Source: Sphingomonas sp. KR3-1 (GTDB taxonomy: Bacteria; Pseudomonadota; Alphaproteobacteria; Sphingomonadales; Sphingomonadaceae). Taken from it: a stretch of DNA of 64,000 nucleotides. Under the pieces are notes generated by a model. That model was not told where the DNA came from. It was given only the letters and a program-made list of their open reading frames with translations, and did not search any database. The stretch spans positions 496,001-560,000 of the forward strand of contig NZ_JBDZDQ010000001.1 of assembly GCF_040049295.1 (NCBI RefSeq), read 5' to 3'. This document shows, one piece after another, positions 19,225 through 27,656 of this stretch; the stretch's first letter is position 1, and each line of letters starts with the position of its first letter. Both the position numbers and the translations under genes were made by a program.

Positions 19225-19614
19225 CTAGAGGATCATGCCCCCGCCGCCGCGGATCGCGAGCACGCGGCCGATCGAATCGAACAGCGCGTCCATCGCCACC
19301 GGCTTGAACAGCACGTCGTCGGCGCCGACCGCCATGCAGCGCTCGCGCAGGTCGACCGCGGTGTCGGCGGTCACCACGATGATCGGCAGCTCGGCCTTCT
19401 CGTCGGTGCGCGCGCGGATGCGGGTGATCGTCTCGAACCCGTCCATGCCGGGCATGCGCAGGTCGACCAGCACCACATCGAAGCTCTCGGCGTCGAGCAT
19501 GGCCAGGCCTTCCTCGGCCCAGCTGGCCTCGGCCATCGTCGCCCCCGCAACGTCGAGCATGTCCTTCACGACCCGACGGTTCATCGGGTCGTCCTCGATG
19601 AAGAGGATGTTCAT
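19225..19614 (-). CDS. single-domain (CheY-like) response regulator
   Basis: A 129-residue stand-alone receiver: acidic pocket ILFIEDDPMN, phosphoacceptor Asp in VVLVDLRMPGMDG, Thr in VVTADT and Lys in LFKPVAMD. No output domain. It lies 74 bases downstream of the TPR hybrid kinase on the same strand, so it is a probable phosphotransfer partner of that kinase. Confidence 0.9.
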   Translation of the reverse strand: MNILFIEDDPMNRRVVKDMLDVAGATMAEASWAEEGLAMLDAESFDVVLVDLRMPGMDGFETITRIRARTDEKAELPIIVVTADTAVDLRERCMAVGADDVLFKPVAMDALFDSIGRVLAIRGGGGMIL

Positions 19615-19688
19615 GCCCGCCCGCTCTGGGCGACCGGTTTCCTCAAAGTGCGCGCGACCGTTTTTGTCATGTCCGGTGTGCTATCGCC

Positions 19689-22154
19689 CTACGCCGCCCG
19701 AGATACAAGCGGATCGCTGCCGCCCGCTTTCGAATTTGCTTCCGCAAGCGTAATGATAGCATTAATGAGCGCCGCGCCGGTAACGGGTTTTTCGATGACT
19801 GTGCCGCCACTTGCGGCAATCAGCTCATCAAGCGTCTCCGGATCGGGCTTCAGCCACAGGATGAAATGCGCCGTGTCTTTTCCGGCGGCGCGCAGGATGC
19901 GGAGCGCCGCTGCGGGCCCATCGGCCTCCGCCTTGAGCGTCGCTTCGTCGGCAAGCAGCTGGGTGACACCACCGGCATCGAGCATCGTCACGGCCTCGGC
20001 GACGCTGCCGGCGAAGCGCAGCCGGGTGACGCGCGGCTCGAGCAGAGTGCGCAGCATCGAGCGGGCGATGGGGTTCTTGTCGAGCACCACCAGGTCGGTC
20101 CCGCCGGTCACTTCGCTCGCGGCCACCGCCTCGGGCGCCTCGGCGGGGATATAGGGCAGGTCGAGGATGAAGCGCGAGCCCTGGCCGTCTTCGCTCTCCA
20201 CCCGGATGTCGCCGCCGAGCGCCCGGGCGAGGTTGCGGCAGATGGCGAGGCCTAGGCCGGTGCCGCCGAAGCGGCGGGTCGTGCTGGTATCGACCTGGCG
20301 GAAGCTTTCGAAGATCTCTTCGAACTTGGCCGCGGGGATGCCGATGCCGGTATCCTGGATGACGAGCTTGAGCCGGCGCGTGTCGCCCTCGCCCTCGGCG
20401 ACTGCACGTAGCGTGACGCCGCCCTTCTCGGTGAACTTGATCGCGTTCGAGAGCAGGTTGAACACCACCTGGCGCATGCGCGCGGCATCGCTGACGATCC
20501 AGTGCGGGGCGTGGCTGAGCTCGAGCCTGAAGCTGAGCCCCTTGGCACGCGCCTGCTCTTCCCAGAGCCGGGTGACTTCGGTGAGCATCGCGCACAGGTC
20601 CATCGGCGCCGCCTCGACCGCGAGATTGCCGGTCTCCATCTTCGCGACGTCGAGAATGTCGTCGACCAGCGCCCGCATGGTGACGCCGGCGCCGTGCACG
20701 ATGCCGATCCGCTCCCGGATCGGCGCCTCCAGCTTCGGATCCGAGAGCATGACCTGAGTCATGCCGAGGATGCCGTTCAGCGGGGTGCGGATCTCGTGGC
20801 TGGTGGTCGCCAGGAACTCGGTCTTGGCCTTGAGCGCCTTTTCGAGCGCGGTGTTGGTCTCGCCGAGCACCACGTTGGCGGCGCGCACCTGGTTGCGGCT
20901 GCGGCGGATCGTGACGAGGCCCCAGCCGAGCGCGGCCATGACGATCACCGTCGCCGCGCCGATCAGCAGGAACATGATCAGCAGGTAGCGGCCCCGGCGC
21001 TCGGCTTCCTGCGCCTGGAGCTGCAGGATGCGGTTCTGCTGCTCGGCATAGTTGAACTTGGCCGCCATCAGCGCGGCGCCGGTGGTGGTCGCGACCTTGG
21101 AGGCCTCGTCGCCCAGCCGCTTGGCCGCCTTCAGGTGCTCGAGCGCATCGCGCGTCGCGCCGGCACGATTGAAGATCTCATAGGCGTACAAATGATCGTT
21201 GCGGAACTCGACCGAGGTCTTCGCGAGGTCGAAGCCAGCGAACGCTTCGCGGATCAGGCGCACCGCCCGGCCATCGTCCCCGCGCTCGGAGGCGAGCACG
21301 GCCGCGGTCGCGAGGAGATGGCGGTGCAGCAGGTCGGCGTCCGCGCCCTTCAGCAGCTCGAAGCCGCGCGCGATCAGCTTGTCGGCAACGTCGAAATGCT
21401 TGAGCACGACCTGGCTGCGCGCATAATTGCTGAGGATGCGCGCTTCGAGCACAGGCTTGCCCAGCTGGCGCGCGATGCGGATCGCCGCTTCATACTCCAC
21501 CCCGGCTTCGACATTGCGGTCCATCGCGAACAGCACGTTGCCGCGATTGTTGTGGAGCGAGAGCGAGAGCACCGGATCGCCGTCATAGATGTCGGCGGCC
21601 TGGCGGAAATATTGCTCGGCGCGGGCATTGTCGTTGGCCGCGTTGTAGAGCGAGGCGATGTTCTGCAGGGCGATCGCCTGGCTGCGCGGTTCCTTGACCT
21701 CGCCGAATATCCGGAAGGCGTTCTGATAGCTGTCGAGCGCGCGCACCGCCTGGTCGCGCGCCATGAACAGCGTGCCCTGCGACATCAGCAGGTCGCCGCG
21801 CAGCTTGATCGGTTCCTGGATCGACTGGATCGCGGCAAGCCCGTCGGCGAGCAGCGGCTGCGCCTTGGCGGGCTCGTCGTTGCGCAGATGCGCCTCGCCG
21901 GCGAGCCAGCGCGCCGTGGCATGGGCGAGCGCGCGCTGCCGCTGATCGGGCAGCGCCTGGGCCAGCTTGTCGATCGCGGCGGCGTGCCGCAGCGCCTCCG
22001 CCTGATCGCTCATCATGCTTTCCTTGGCGGCCTGGATCTCGCCCGCGATCGCCGGCGAGAATTCGGGCGGCGCGCTGGCCGGCGCCTGGGCGAACGCCGG
22101 GACCGCGACGAGCAGCGCGGCCGGGATCAGGCAGGCGTGGAGCAGCGCGCGCAT
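19689..22154 (-). CDS. TPR-domain hybrid sensor histidine kinase with atypical C-terminal receiver
   Basis: An 821-residue protein with a signal peptide (residues 1-22) and a periplasmic TPR solenoid (about residues 40-380, QNIASLYNAANDNARAEQYFRQAADIY). One membrane helix follows (about 390-415, YLLIMFLLIGAATVIVMAALGWG). HisKA is TTSHEIRTPLNGILGMTQVM, and the ATPase domain has VVFNLLSNAIKFTEKGG, DTGIGIP and FGGTGLGLAICRNLARALGG. The last 120 residues look like a receiver, but the acidic pair is replaced by VVLDKN; an Asp remains in LLADEAT and the Lys in IEKPV, so phosphorylation is uncertain. It starts in TGATG overlap with the EAL gene. Confidence 0.92.
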   Translation of the reverse strand: MRALLHACLIPAALLVAVPAFAQAPASAPPEFSPAIAGEIQAAKESMMSDQAEALRHAAAIDKLAQALPDQRQRALAHATARWLAGEAHLRNDEPAKAQPLLADGLAAIQSIQEPIKLRGDLLMSQGTLFMARDQAVRALDSYQNAFRIFGEVKEPRSQAIALQNIASLYNAANDNARAEQYFRQAADIYDGDPVLSLSLHNNRGNVLFAMDRNVEAGVEYEAAIRIARQLGKPVLEARILSNYARSQVVLKHFDVADKLIARGFELLKGADADLLHRHLLATAAVLASERGDDGRAVRLIREAFAGFDLAKTSVEFRNDHLYAYEIFNRAGATRDALEHLKAAKRLGDEASKVATTTGAALMAAKFNYAEQQNRILQLQAQEAERRGRYLLIMFLLIGAATVIVMAALGWGLVTIRRSRNQVRAANVVLGETNTALEKALKAKTEFLATTSHEIRTPLNGILGMTQVMLSDPKLEAPIRERIGIVHGAGVTMRALVDDILDVAKMETGNLAVEAAPMDLCAMLTEVTRLWEEQARAKGLSFRLELSHAPHWIVSDAARMRQVVFNLLSNAIKFTEKGGVTLRAVAEGEGDTRRLKLVIQDTGIGIPAAKFEEIFESFRQVDTSTTRRFGGTGLGLAICRNLARALGGDIRVESEDGQGSRFILDLPYIPAEAPEAVAASEVTGGTDLVVLDKNPIARSMLRTLLEPRVTRLRFAGSVAEAVTMLDAGGVTQLLADEATLKAEADGPAAALRILRAAGKDTAHFILWLKPDPETLDELIAASGGTVIEKPVTGAALINAIITLAEANSKAGGSDPLVSRAA

Positions 22155-23599
22155 CAGGCGCGCTTCCAGAAGCTCTCGGGCCGGACGAACGACGCCGGGC
22201 CGTTCGCGTTGTCGAGATGACCCTCGTCCGCCATGAACTTGCGGAATGCATCAAGGCCGAGCGGACGCGAGATCAGGAAGCCCTGGACCATGTCGCAACC
22301 CATCACGCTGAGCAGCGCCAGCGCGGACGGCGTCTCGACGCCCTCGGCGGTGACTTCCATCTCCAGCGCATGGGCGAGATCGATCGTCGAGCGCACGATC
22401 AGCGGATCGCGATTGCTGCTGGTGAGCTGCATCACGAACATCTTGTCGATCTTGAGCTCCTTGGCGGGCAGCTTCTTGAGATAGGCGAGCGAGGAGAGCC
22501 CGGCGCCATAATCGTCGATCGCGAGCGTGACCCCGCTGTCGGCGAAGAACTGGAGGTGACGGATCGCGCTCTCGGGATCGCGGATCACCGCGGTCTCGGT
22601 GATCTCGAAGCCCAGCTTGGCGTCGGTCGCGGCCAGCATCTCGCACACTTCATTGACGAAGGCGGCGTCGGCGAGGAGCTGGCCCGAGATGTTGACGAAG
22701 AGTAGCAGGTCGAAACCATCGGCGCGCAGCTGACGCTGATCCTCGATCACCTGGCGCAGCGTCCACAAGGTCAGCGTCGAGATCTCGCCGGCCTGTTCCG
22801 CTACCGAAATGAAGTCGCCCGGCAGGATCAGTCCGCGGGTGGGATGCTGCCAGCGGACCAGCGCCTCGGCACTGGCGATCTCCTGGCGGCGGACATGCAC
22901 CTTGGGCTGATATTGCAGGAACATCTCGCCATTGGCGATCGCCCGCGGCAGCTCGCGCATCAAGGTAAGCTTGTCGAATGCGAGATCGGCGCGGGTGAGG
23001 TCAAGCATCACCACCCGGCCCTCCTCGCGCGCCTGCTCCAGCGCGGATTCGGCAGCCTCGGCGAGCAAGACTTCGTCGTCTTCGACCGAGGGCGCGGCGG
23101 AGACGCCGAAATGCATCTGGAGCTGATAGGGCTCGCCATCGAGATCGATGCTGCGCAGGAAGCCCTTGCGGATCTGTTCGATCTCGTCGGCCGCCGCCTC
23201 GGGCGTGTCCCGCTCGAAGGCGATCTCGACTACCGAGCGGCTCGCCGCCGAAATACGGACATCGGGCACCAGCGCCGTGATTCGCCGCGCCACGTCGAGC
23301 ACCAGCGATTCGGCGCGTGCGCGGCCCAGATGGCGACGAAGCGAGGAAAAATTCGCAATCTCGCAAAGTCCGAGAATGTGCCAATATCGTCCATCGACAT
23401 GGCGATCGTTACTTGCCCGGTGCAAACCCGCGCGCCGGAGGCCGGCACCGCGCGGTCGCGAGCGGCGTTCCTCACGGCCCTGCAAGATATCCTGGATTTG
23501 CGCAAATTCCCTCGCGATTTCCACGTTTTCCGTGGAATTCGCGACCGCGCTGGATCCAGCGCTGGCCGAGGTCAACAAAGGCTCATTGCGTGCCGACAT
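22154..23599 (-). CDS. EAL-domain c-di-GMP phosphodiesterase with degenerate GGDEF domain
   Basis: A 481-residue cytoplasmic protein. Residues about 65-215 align in order with a GGDEF domain but lack the GGDEF motif, so cyclase activity is unlikely. Residues about 220-465 are an EAL domain with key residues intact: EALVRWQHP, VNISGQ, EITETAVI, AIDDYGAG, ELKIDKMFV and EGVET. It should hydrolyse c-di-GMP to pGpG. The last base of its stop is the first base of the kinase start (TGATG), suggesting that the EAL protein, kinase and lone receiver form one signalling operon. Confidence 0.9.
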   Translation of the reverse strand: MSARNEPLLTSASAGSSAVANSTENVEIAREFAQIQDILQGREERRSRPRGAGLRRAGLHRASNDRHVDGRYWHILGLCEIANFSSLRRHLGRARAESLVLDVARRITALVPDVRISAASRSVVEIAFERDTPEAAADEIEQIRKGFLRSIDLDGEPYQLQMHFGVSAAPSVEDDEVLLAEAAESALEQAREEGRVVMLDLTRADLAFDKLTLMRELPRAIANGEMFLQYQPKVHVRRQEIASAEALVRWQHPTRGLILPGDFISVAEQAGEISTLTLWTLRQVIEDQRQLRADGFDLLLFVNISGQLLADAAFVNEVCEMLAATDAKLGFEITETAVIRDPESAIRHLQFFADSGVTLAIDDYGAGLSSLAYLKKLPAKELKIDKMFVMQLTSSNRDPLIVRSTIDLAHALEMEVTAEGVETPSALALLSVMGCDMVQGFLISRPLGLDAFRKFMADEGHLDNANGPASFVRPESFWKRA

Positions 23600-23759
23600 G
23601 CCCGATCGATCTAGGCCGCGACCCTTGAAGGAACGGTTAAACCACGGCGCCGAAAGACTTTCGATCGCGCCAATTCCGCAGAAATCCTGATTGATTCAAT
23701 GTTAAGCAGTCTTTAACCATCCGAATCGCGCATCCGTGCGCACCGATGGGAGACTAAAA

Positions 23760-23825
23760 ATGTTCGCGTTCTTCACCCTTCTGTTCCGTGACGGCGGCGG
23801 CGGCGACGACATCCGCCCGTTCTAA
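23760..23825 (+). CDS. 21-residue small ORF (putative leader or small membrane peptide)
   Basis: ATG at 23760 after GGGAG with 7-base spacing, ending in TAA. The peptide is a hydrophobic head (MFAFFTLLF), then RDGGGGDDIRPF. It is followed within 100 bases by a two-tier hairpin and an intrinsic terminator, so it sits on a short transcript of its own. It could be a small peptide gene, a leader ORF or an mRNA-like small RNA. Evidence is the ribosome site and context only. Confidence 0.5.
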   Translation: MFAFFTLLFRDGGGGDDIRPF

Positions 23826-23836
23826 AGGAACGTTCA

Positions 23837-23888
23837 TCCGGGCCGGCGGTGGAGCGCCCTCATTCGAGGGCGTGCTGACCGGCCCGGA
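23837..23888 (+). ncRNA. long two-tier hairpin downstream of the small ORF, possible structured RNA
   Basis: A perfect 10-bp outer stem TCCGGGCCGG (23837-23846) / CCGGCCCGGA (23879-23888) encloses a perfect 7-bp inner stem CGCCCTC (23855-23861) / GAGGGCG (23866-23872) with a tetraloop ATTC. An asymmetric internal loop lies between the stems. It lacks a T run and is separate from the following terminator, so it looks like a structured RNA element rather than a terminator. Confidence 0.5.
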
Positions 23889-23897
23889 CGACAATTG

Positions 23898-23923
23898 AAA
23901 GGCGGCCGCGAGCCGCCTTTTTT
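23898..23923 (+). terminator. rho-independent terminator ending the small-ORF transcript
   Basis: Stem AAAGGCGGC / GCCGCCTTT (9 bp) with loop CGCGA, then a six-T run. It isolates the small-ORF transcript from ugd downstream. Confidence 0.92.
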
Positions 23924-24036
23924 GTTGCCCGCAGGTTTCTCGCTTCCCGCGCCGGAGAGGACTGCCGCGCAGCCCCTTGCCCCGCGCGCAGGCGTCGCTA
24001 TCTGCGCTTCAGACTTTCTTCCCAAGGGGATCCACA

Positions 24037-25353
24037 TTGCGCATTGCGATGATCGGCACGGGCTATGTCGGCCTGGTTTCCGGTGCCTGTTTCTCGGACT
24101 TCGGCCATGAGGTGGTCTGCGTCGACAAGGATGCGCGCAAAATCGAACTGCTCCACCAGGGCGTGATGCCGATCTATGAGCCCGGGCTCGATGCGCTGGT
24201 CGCCTCCAACGTGAAGGCCGGCCGCCTCTCGTTCACCACCGACCTGGCAGAGGGGGTCAAGGGCGCCGACGCGGTGTTCATCGCGGTGGGCACGCCGAGC
24301 CGCCGCGGCGACGGCCATGCCGATTTGAGCTACGTCTTCGCCGCAGCGCGCGAGATCGCCGAGAACCTGACCGGCCCTGCCGTGATCGTCACCAAGTCGA
24401 CCGTGCCGGTGGGCACCGGCGACGAAGTCGAGCGGATCATGCGCGAAGTCGCCTCGGGCGCCGGCGCGAAGGTCGTCTCCAACCCCGAATTCCTGCGCGA
24501 AGGCGCCGCGATCGAGGACTTCAAGCGCCCCGATCGCGTCGTCGTCGGCACCGATGACGAAGATGCCCGCGAAGTGATGCGCGCGATCTACCGCCCGCTC
24601 TCGCTCAACCAGAACGCGCCGATCCTGTTCACCGGCCGCCGCACCAGCGAACTGATCAAGTATGCGGCGAACGCGTTCCTCGCGGTGAAGATCACCTTCA
24701 TCAACGAGATTGCCGACCTGTGCGAGGAAGTCGGCGCCGACGTGCAGGAAGTCGCGCGCGGCATCGGCATGGACAACCGCATCGGCGGCAAGTTCCTCCA
24801 CGCCGGCCCCGGCTATGGCGGCTCGTGCTTCCCCAAGGACACGCTGGCGCTGCTGAAGACCGCGGGCGACAACGAGACTCCGCTGCGCATCGTTGAGGCC
24901 ACCGTGCAGGTGAACGACGCCCGCAAGCGCGCGATGGGCCGCAAGGTGATCAAGGCGATGGGCGGCGACGTGCGCGGCAAGACCGTCGGCATCCTCGGCC
25001 TCACCTTCAAGCCCAACACCGACGACATGCGCGACGCGCCGAGCCTCTCGATCGTCGCTGCGCTGGAGGATGCCGGCGCCACGGTGAAGGCCTATGATCC
25101 CGAGGGCTTCGAGCAGGCGCGGCCGCTGCTGCCGAACGTCGAGTTCAGCGAGAGCGCCTATGCCGCGGCGGACGGCGCCGATGCGCTGGTGATCGTCACC
25201 GAGTGGGACGCGTTCCGCGCGCTCGACCTCGGCCGGATCAAGTCGCTGCTCAAGACGCCGCTGCTCGTCGACCTGCGCAACATCTATCCGCCCGTCGATG
25301 CGGAGCGCGCCGGCCTGACCTTGGTCGGCGTCGGCAAGCCGCACCGCGGCTGA
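24037..25353 (+). CDS. ugd: UDP-glucose 6-dehydrogenase
   Basis: Oxidises UDP-glucose twice with NAD+ to UDP-glucuronate, a precursor of glucuronate-containing exopolysaccharides. The 438-residue protein starts with the Rossmann motif RIAMIGTGYVGLVSGACF. It has the substrate motif NPEFLREGAAI and the catalytic cysteine in GPGYGGSCFPKD. The C-terminal domain has GLTFKPNTDDMRDAPS. The start is TTG at 24037, with AAGGGGAT about 9 bases upstream, putting the Rossmann strand at the N-terminus. A start further upstream would add unrelated residues. Confidence 0.97.
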   Translation: MRIAMIGTGYVGLVSGACFSDFGHEVVCVDKDARKIELLHQGVMPIYEPGLDALVASNVKAGRLSFTTDLAEGVKGADAVFIAVGTPSRRGDGHADLSYVFAAAREIAENLTGPAVIVTKSTVPVGTGDEVERIMREVASGAGAKVVSNPEFLREGAAIEDFKRPDRVVVGTDDEDAREVMRAIYRPLSLNQNAPILFTGRRTSELIKYAANAFLAVKITFINEIADLCEEVGADVQEVARGIGMDNRIGGKFLHAGPGYGGSCFPKDTLALLKTAGDNETPLRIVEATVQVNDARKRAMGRKVIKAMGGDVRGKTVGILGLTFKPNTDDMRDAPSLSIVAALEDAGATVKAYDPEGFEQARPLLPNVEFSESAYAAADGADALVIVTEWDAFRALDLGRIKSLLKTPLLVDLRNIYPPVDAERAGLTLVGVGKPHRG

Positions 25354-25376
25354 GCTGGCCCGAAGGGGGACGAAAG

Positions 25377-26210
25377 ATGAAGGCCAGCCTGCTGCAGATG
25401 ACGAGCGGGATCGACCCTGCCGCCAATGCGCGCGTCATTGCCGAGGGCGTGGCGCAGGCGGCGGCGGAGGGCAGCGCGATGCTGTTCACCCCCGAAATGT
25501 CCGGCCTGCTCGACGGCAATCGCGCGCGCGCAGCCGAGCACGTCGTGGCCCAGCAAGAGGATCGCGTGCTCGCCGCGACACGCGAGGCGGCGGCGAAGCA
25601 TGGCATCTGGGTGCATCTCGGCTCGCTGGCGGTGAAAGCGCCTGAGGCTGGGTGCGACAAGTTCCTCAACCGCGGCTTCGTGATCGATGCCAGCGGCGAG
25701 ATCCGCGCCAGCTATGACAAGCTGCACCTGTTCGACGTCGATCTCGCCACCGGCGAGAGCTGGCGCGAGTCCAATACCTATTGCCGCGGCGAGCGCGCGA
25801 TCGTGGTCGATACGCCGATCGGCAGGCTCGGCCTCGCCATCTGCTACGACATGCGCTTCCCCGATCTGTTCCGCGCGCTGAGCGATGCGGGAGCGACCGC
25901 CCTCGCCGTCCCCGCCGCCTTCACCCGGCCGACCGGCCAGGCGCATTGGCACCTGCTGCTGCGCGCCCGCGCCGTCGAAGCCGCCGCCTTCGTGATCGCG
26001 GCGGCGCAGACCGGCACGCATGAGGACGGCCGCGCCACCTATGGCCATTCGCTGGTGATCGATCCCTGGGGCGAGATACTGCTCGACATGGGCGAGGAAG
26101 CGGGGCTCGGCAGTGCCGAGATCGACCTTGCCCGGGTCGAGGACGTGCGCTCGCGCGTTCCCGTGCTGCGCCACCGCCGACCGATCCCTCCCGTCGAGAC
26201 CTTCGTATGA
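25377..26210 (+). CDS. carbon-nitrogen hydrolase (nitrilase family, Nit-like amidase)
   Basis: A 277-residue cytoplasmic amidase with the Glu-Lys-Cys triad: Glu in FTPEMSG (about residue 42), Lys in YDKLHLFD (about 112) and Cys in AICYDMRFP (about 152). The layout matches the Nit1/Nit2 branch, whose members hydrolyse deaminated glutathione or omega-amides of 2-oxo acids. The stop overlaps the gshA start (ATGA). That supports a glutathione-repair role, an inference from context. The ATG at 25377 follows a purine-rich GGGGGA ribosome site. Confidence 0.9.
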   Translation: MKASLLQMTSGIDPAANARVIAEGVAQAAAEGSAMLFTPEMSGLLDGNRARAAEHVVAQQEDRVLAATREAAAKHGIWVHLGSLAVKAPEAGCDKFLNRGFVIDASGEIRASYDKLHLFDVDLATGESWRESNTYCRGERAIVVDTPIGRLGLAICYDMRFPDLFRALSDAGATALAVPAAFTRPTGQAHWHLLLRARAVEAAAFVIAAAQTGTHEDGRATYGHSLVIDPWGEILLDMGEEAGLGSAEIDLARVEDVRSRVPVLRHRRPIPPVETFV

Positions 26211-27580
26211 GCACCAAGACCGAAAGCAACAAGGCGTCGGCCCCGATCGAGGATCGCCAGCAGCTGATCGATTATTTCGCCGGAGGCGAGAAGGCGAAGG
26301 ACCGCTGGCGGATCGGTACCGAGCACGAGAAGTTCGTCTTCTCAACCGGTGACCACCACGCGTCGAGCTATGACGAGCGGGGTGGCATCCGCGACCTGCT
26401 CGGCGAACTCACCCAGTTCGGCTGGACGCCGGTGACCGAGGGCGACAATGTCATTGCCCTCGCCGGGCCTGACGGCACGGTGAGCCTGGAACCCGCCGGC
26501 CAGCTCGAGCTTTCGGGCGCGCCGCTCGAGAATCTCCACGAGACCTGCAACGAGACCGGGCGTCACCTCGAGCAGGTGAAGCAGGTCGGCGACAAGCTCG
26601 GCATCAACTTCCTCGGCCTCGGCATGTGGCCGGACAAGACCCGCGCCGAGCTGCCGATCATGCCCAAGGGCCGCTATGGCATCATGCTGCGGCACATGCC
26701 GCGCGTCGGCTCGATGGGCCTCGACATGATGCTGCGCACCTGCACGATCCAGGTGAATCTGGATTACGCCACCGAAGCGGACATGGTGCAGAAGTTCCGC
26801 GTCGGGCTGGCGCTGCAGCCGCTGGCGACCGCGCTGTTCGCCAATTCGCCCTTCACCGAGGGCAAGCCCAACGGCTTCCTCAGCTACCGCTCGCACATCT
26901 GGTCGGACACCGATCCGGCGCGGACCGGCATGCTGCCCTTCGTATTCGAGGAGGGCTTCGGCTATGAGCGCTATGCCGAGTACGCGCTCGATGTGCCGAT
27001 GTACTTCGTCTACCGCGACGGCAAGTATATCGACGCCGCCGGGCAGAGCTTCCGCGACTTCCTGAAGGGCGAGCTGCCCGCCTATCCCGGCCACAAGCCG
27101 ACGATGGACGACTGGGCGGACCATCTGTCGACAGCCTTCCCCGAAGTGCGGCTCAAGACCTTCCTCGAGATGCGCGGCGCCGATGGCGGGCGCTGGGGAC
27201 GGATCTGCGCCCTCCCCGCCTTCTGGGTGGGCCTGCTCTACGACCAGGGCGCGCTCGACGCGGCGTGGGACCTGGTCAAGGGCTGGTCGATGGAAGGCCG
27301 CGAGACGCTGCGCAGCGCCGTGCCGAAGCTGGCCCTCGACGCGCCGCTGCCCGGTGGCGGCACGCTCAAGGATATTGCCGGCGAAGTGCTCGACATCGCC
27401 GCGGCGGGGCTCAACGCCCGCGCCCGGTTCAATGCCTCGGGCGACAACGAGAGCGGCTTCCTCGATCCGCTGCGCGAAGTGGTGCGCACCGGCAAGGTGC
27501 CGGCGCAGGTGCTGCTCGATCGCTTCAATGGCGACTGGGCCGGCGACATCAGCCGGGTCTATGAGGAAGCGCGCTTCTAG
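26207..27580 (+). CDS. gshA: glutamate-cysteine ligase (plant/alphaproteobacterial type)
   Basis: ATP-dependent ligation of L-glutamate and L-cysteine, the first step of glutathione synthesis. The 457-residue length fits the class shared by plants and alphaproteobacteria. Recognisable segments are RIGTEHEKFVF, SLEPAGQLELSGAPLENLHET, LGLGMWP and MPKGRYGIMLRHMPRVGSMGLDMM with TCTIQVNLDY. It starts in ATGA overlap with the nitrilase gene, so the two are co-translated. Confidence 0.95.
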   Translation: MSTKTESNKASAPIEDRQQLIDYFAGGEKAKDRWRIGTEHEKFVFSTGDHHASSYDERGGIRDLLGELTQFGWTPVTEGDNVIALAGPDGTVSLEPAGQLELSGAPLENLHETCNETGRHLEQVKQVGDKLGINFLGLGMWPDKTRAELPIMPKGRYGIMLRHMPRVGSMGLDMMLRTCTIQVNLDYATEADMVQKFRVGLALQPLATALFANSPFTEGKPNGFLSYRSHIWSDTDPARTGMLPFVFEEGFGYERYAEYALDVPMYFVYRDGKYIDAAGQSFRDFLKGELPAYPGHKPTMDDWADHLSTAFPEVRLKTFLEMRGADGGRWGRICALPAFWVGLLYDQGALDAAWDLVKGWSMEGRETLRSAVPKLALDAPLPGGGTLKDIAGEVLDIAAAGLNARARFNASGDNESGFLDPLREVVRTGKVPAQVLLDRFNGDWAGDISRVYEEARF

Positions 27581-27656
27581 AATCCATGCCCCGGGTCTAT
27601 GGGCTGGCCGCCGCTGGGCATGGCGCAGCCCCGCTCGGCTGCTGTAGGGAACGGAT

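Noticed and set aside
22720..23400. Active diguanylate cyclase in the EAL protein
   Set aside because: The GGDEF motif and its metal-binding surroundings are absent in the N-terminal domain, so only phosphodiesterase activity is supported.
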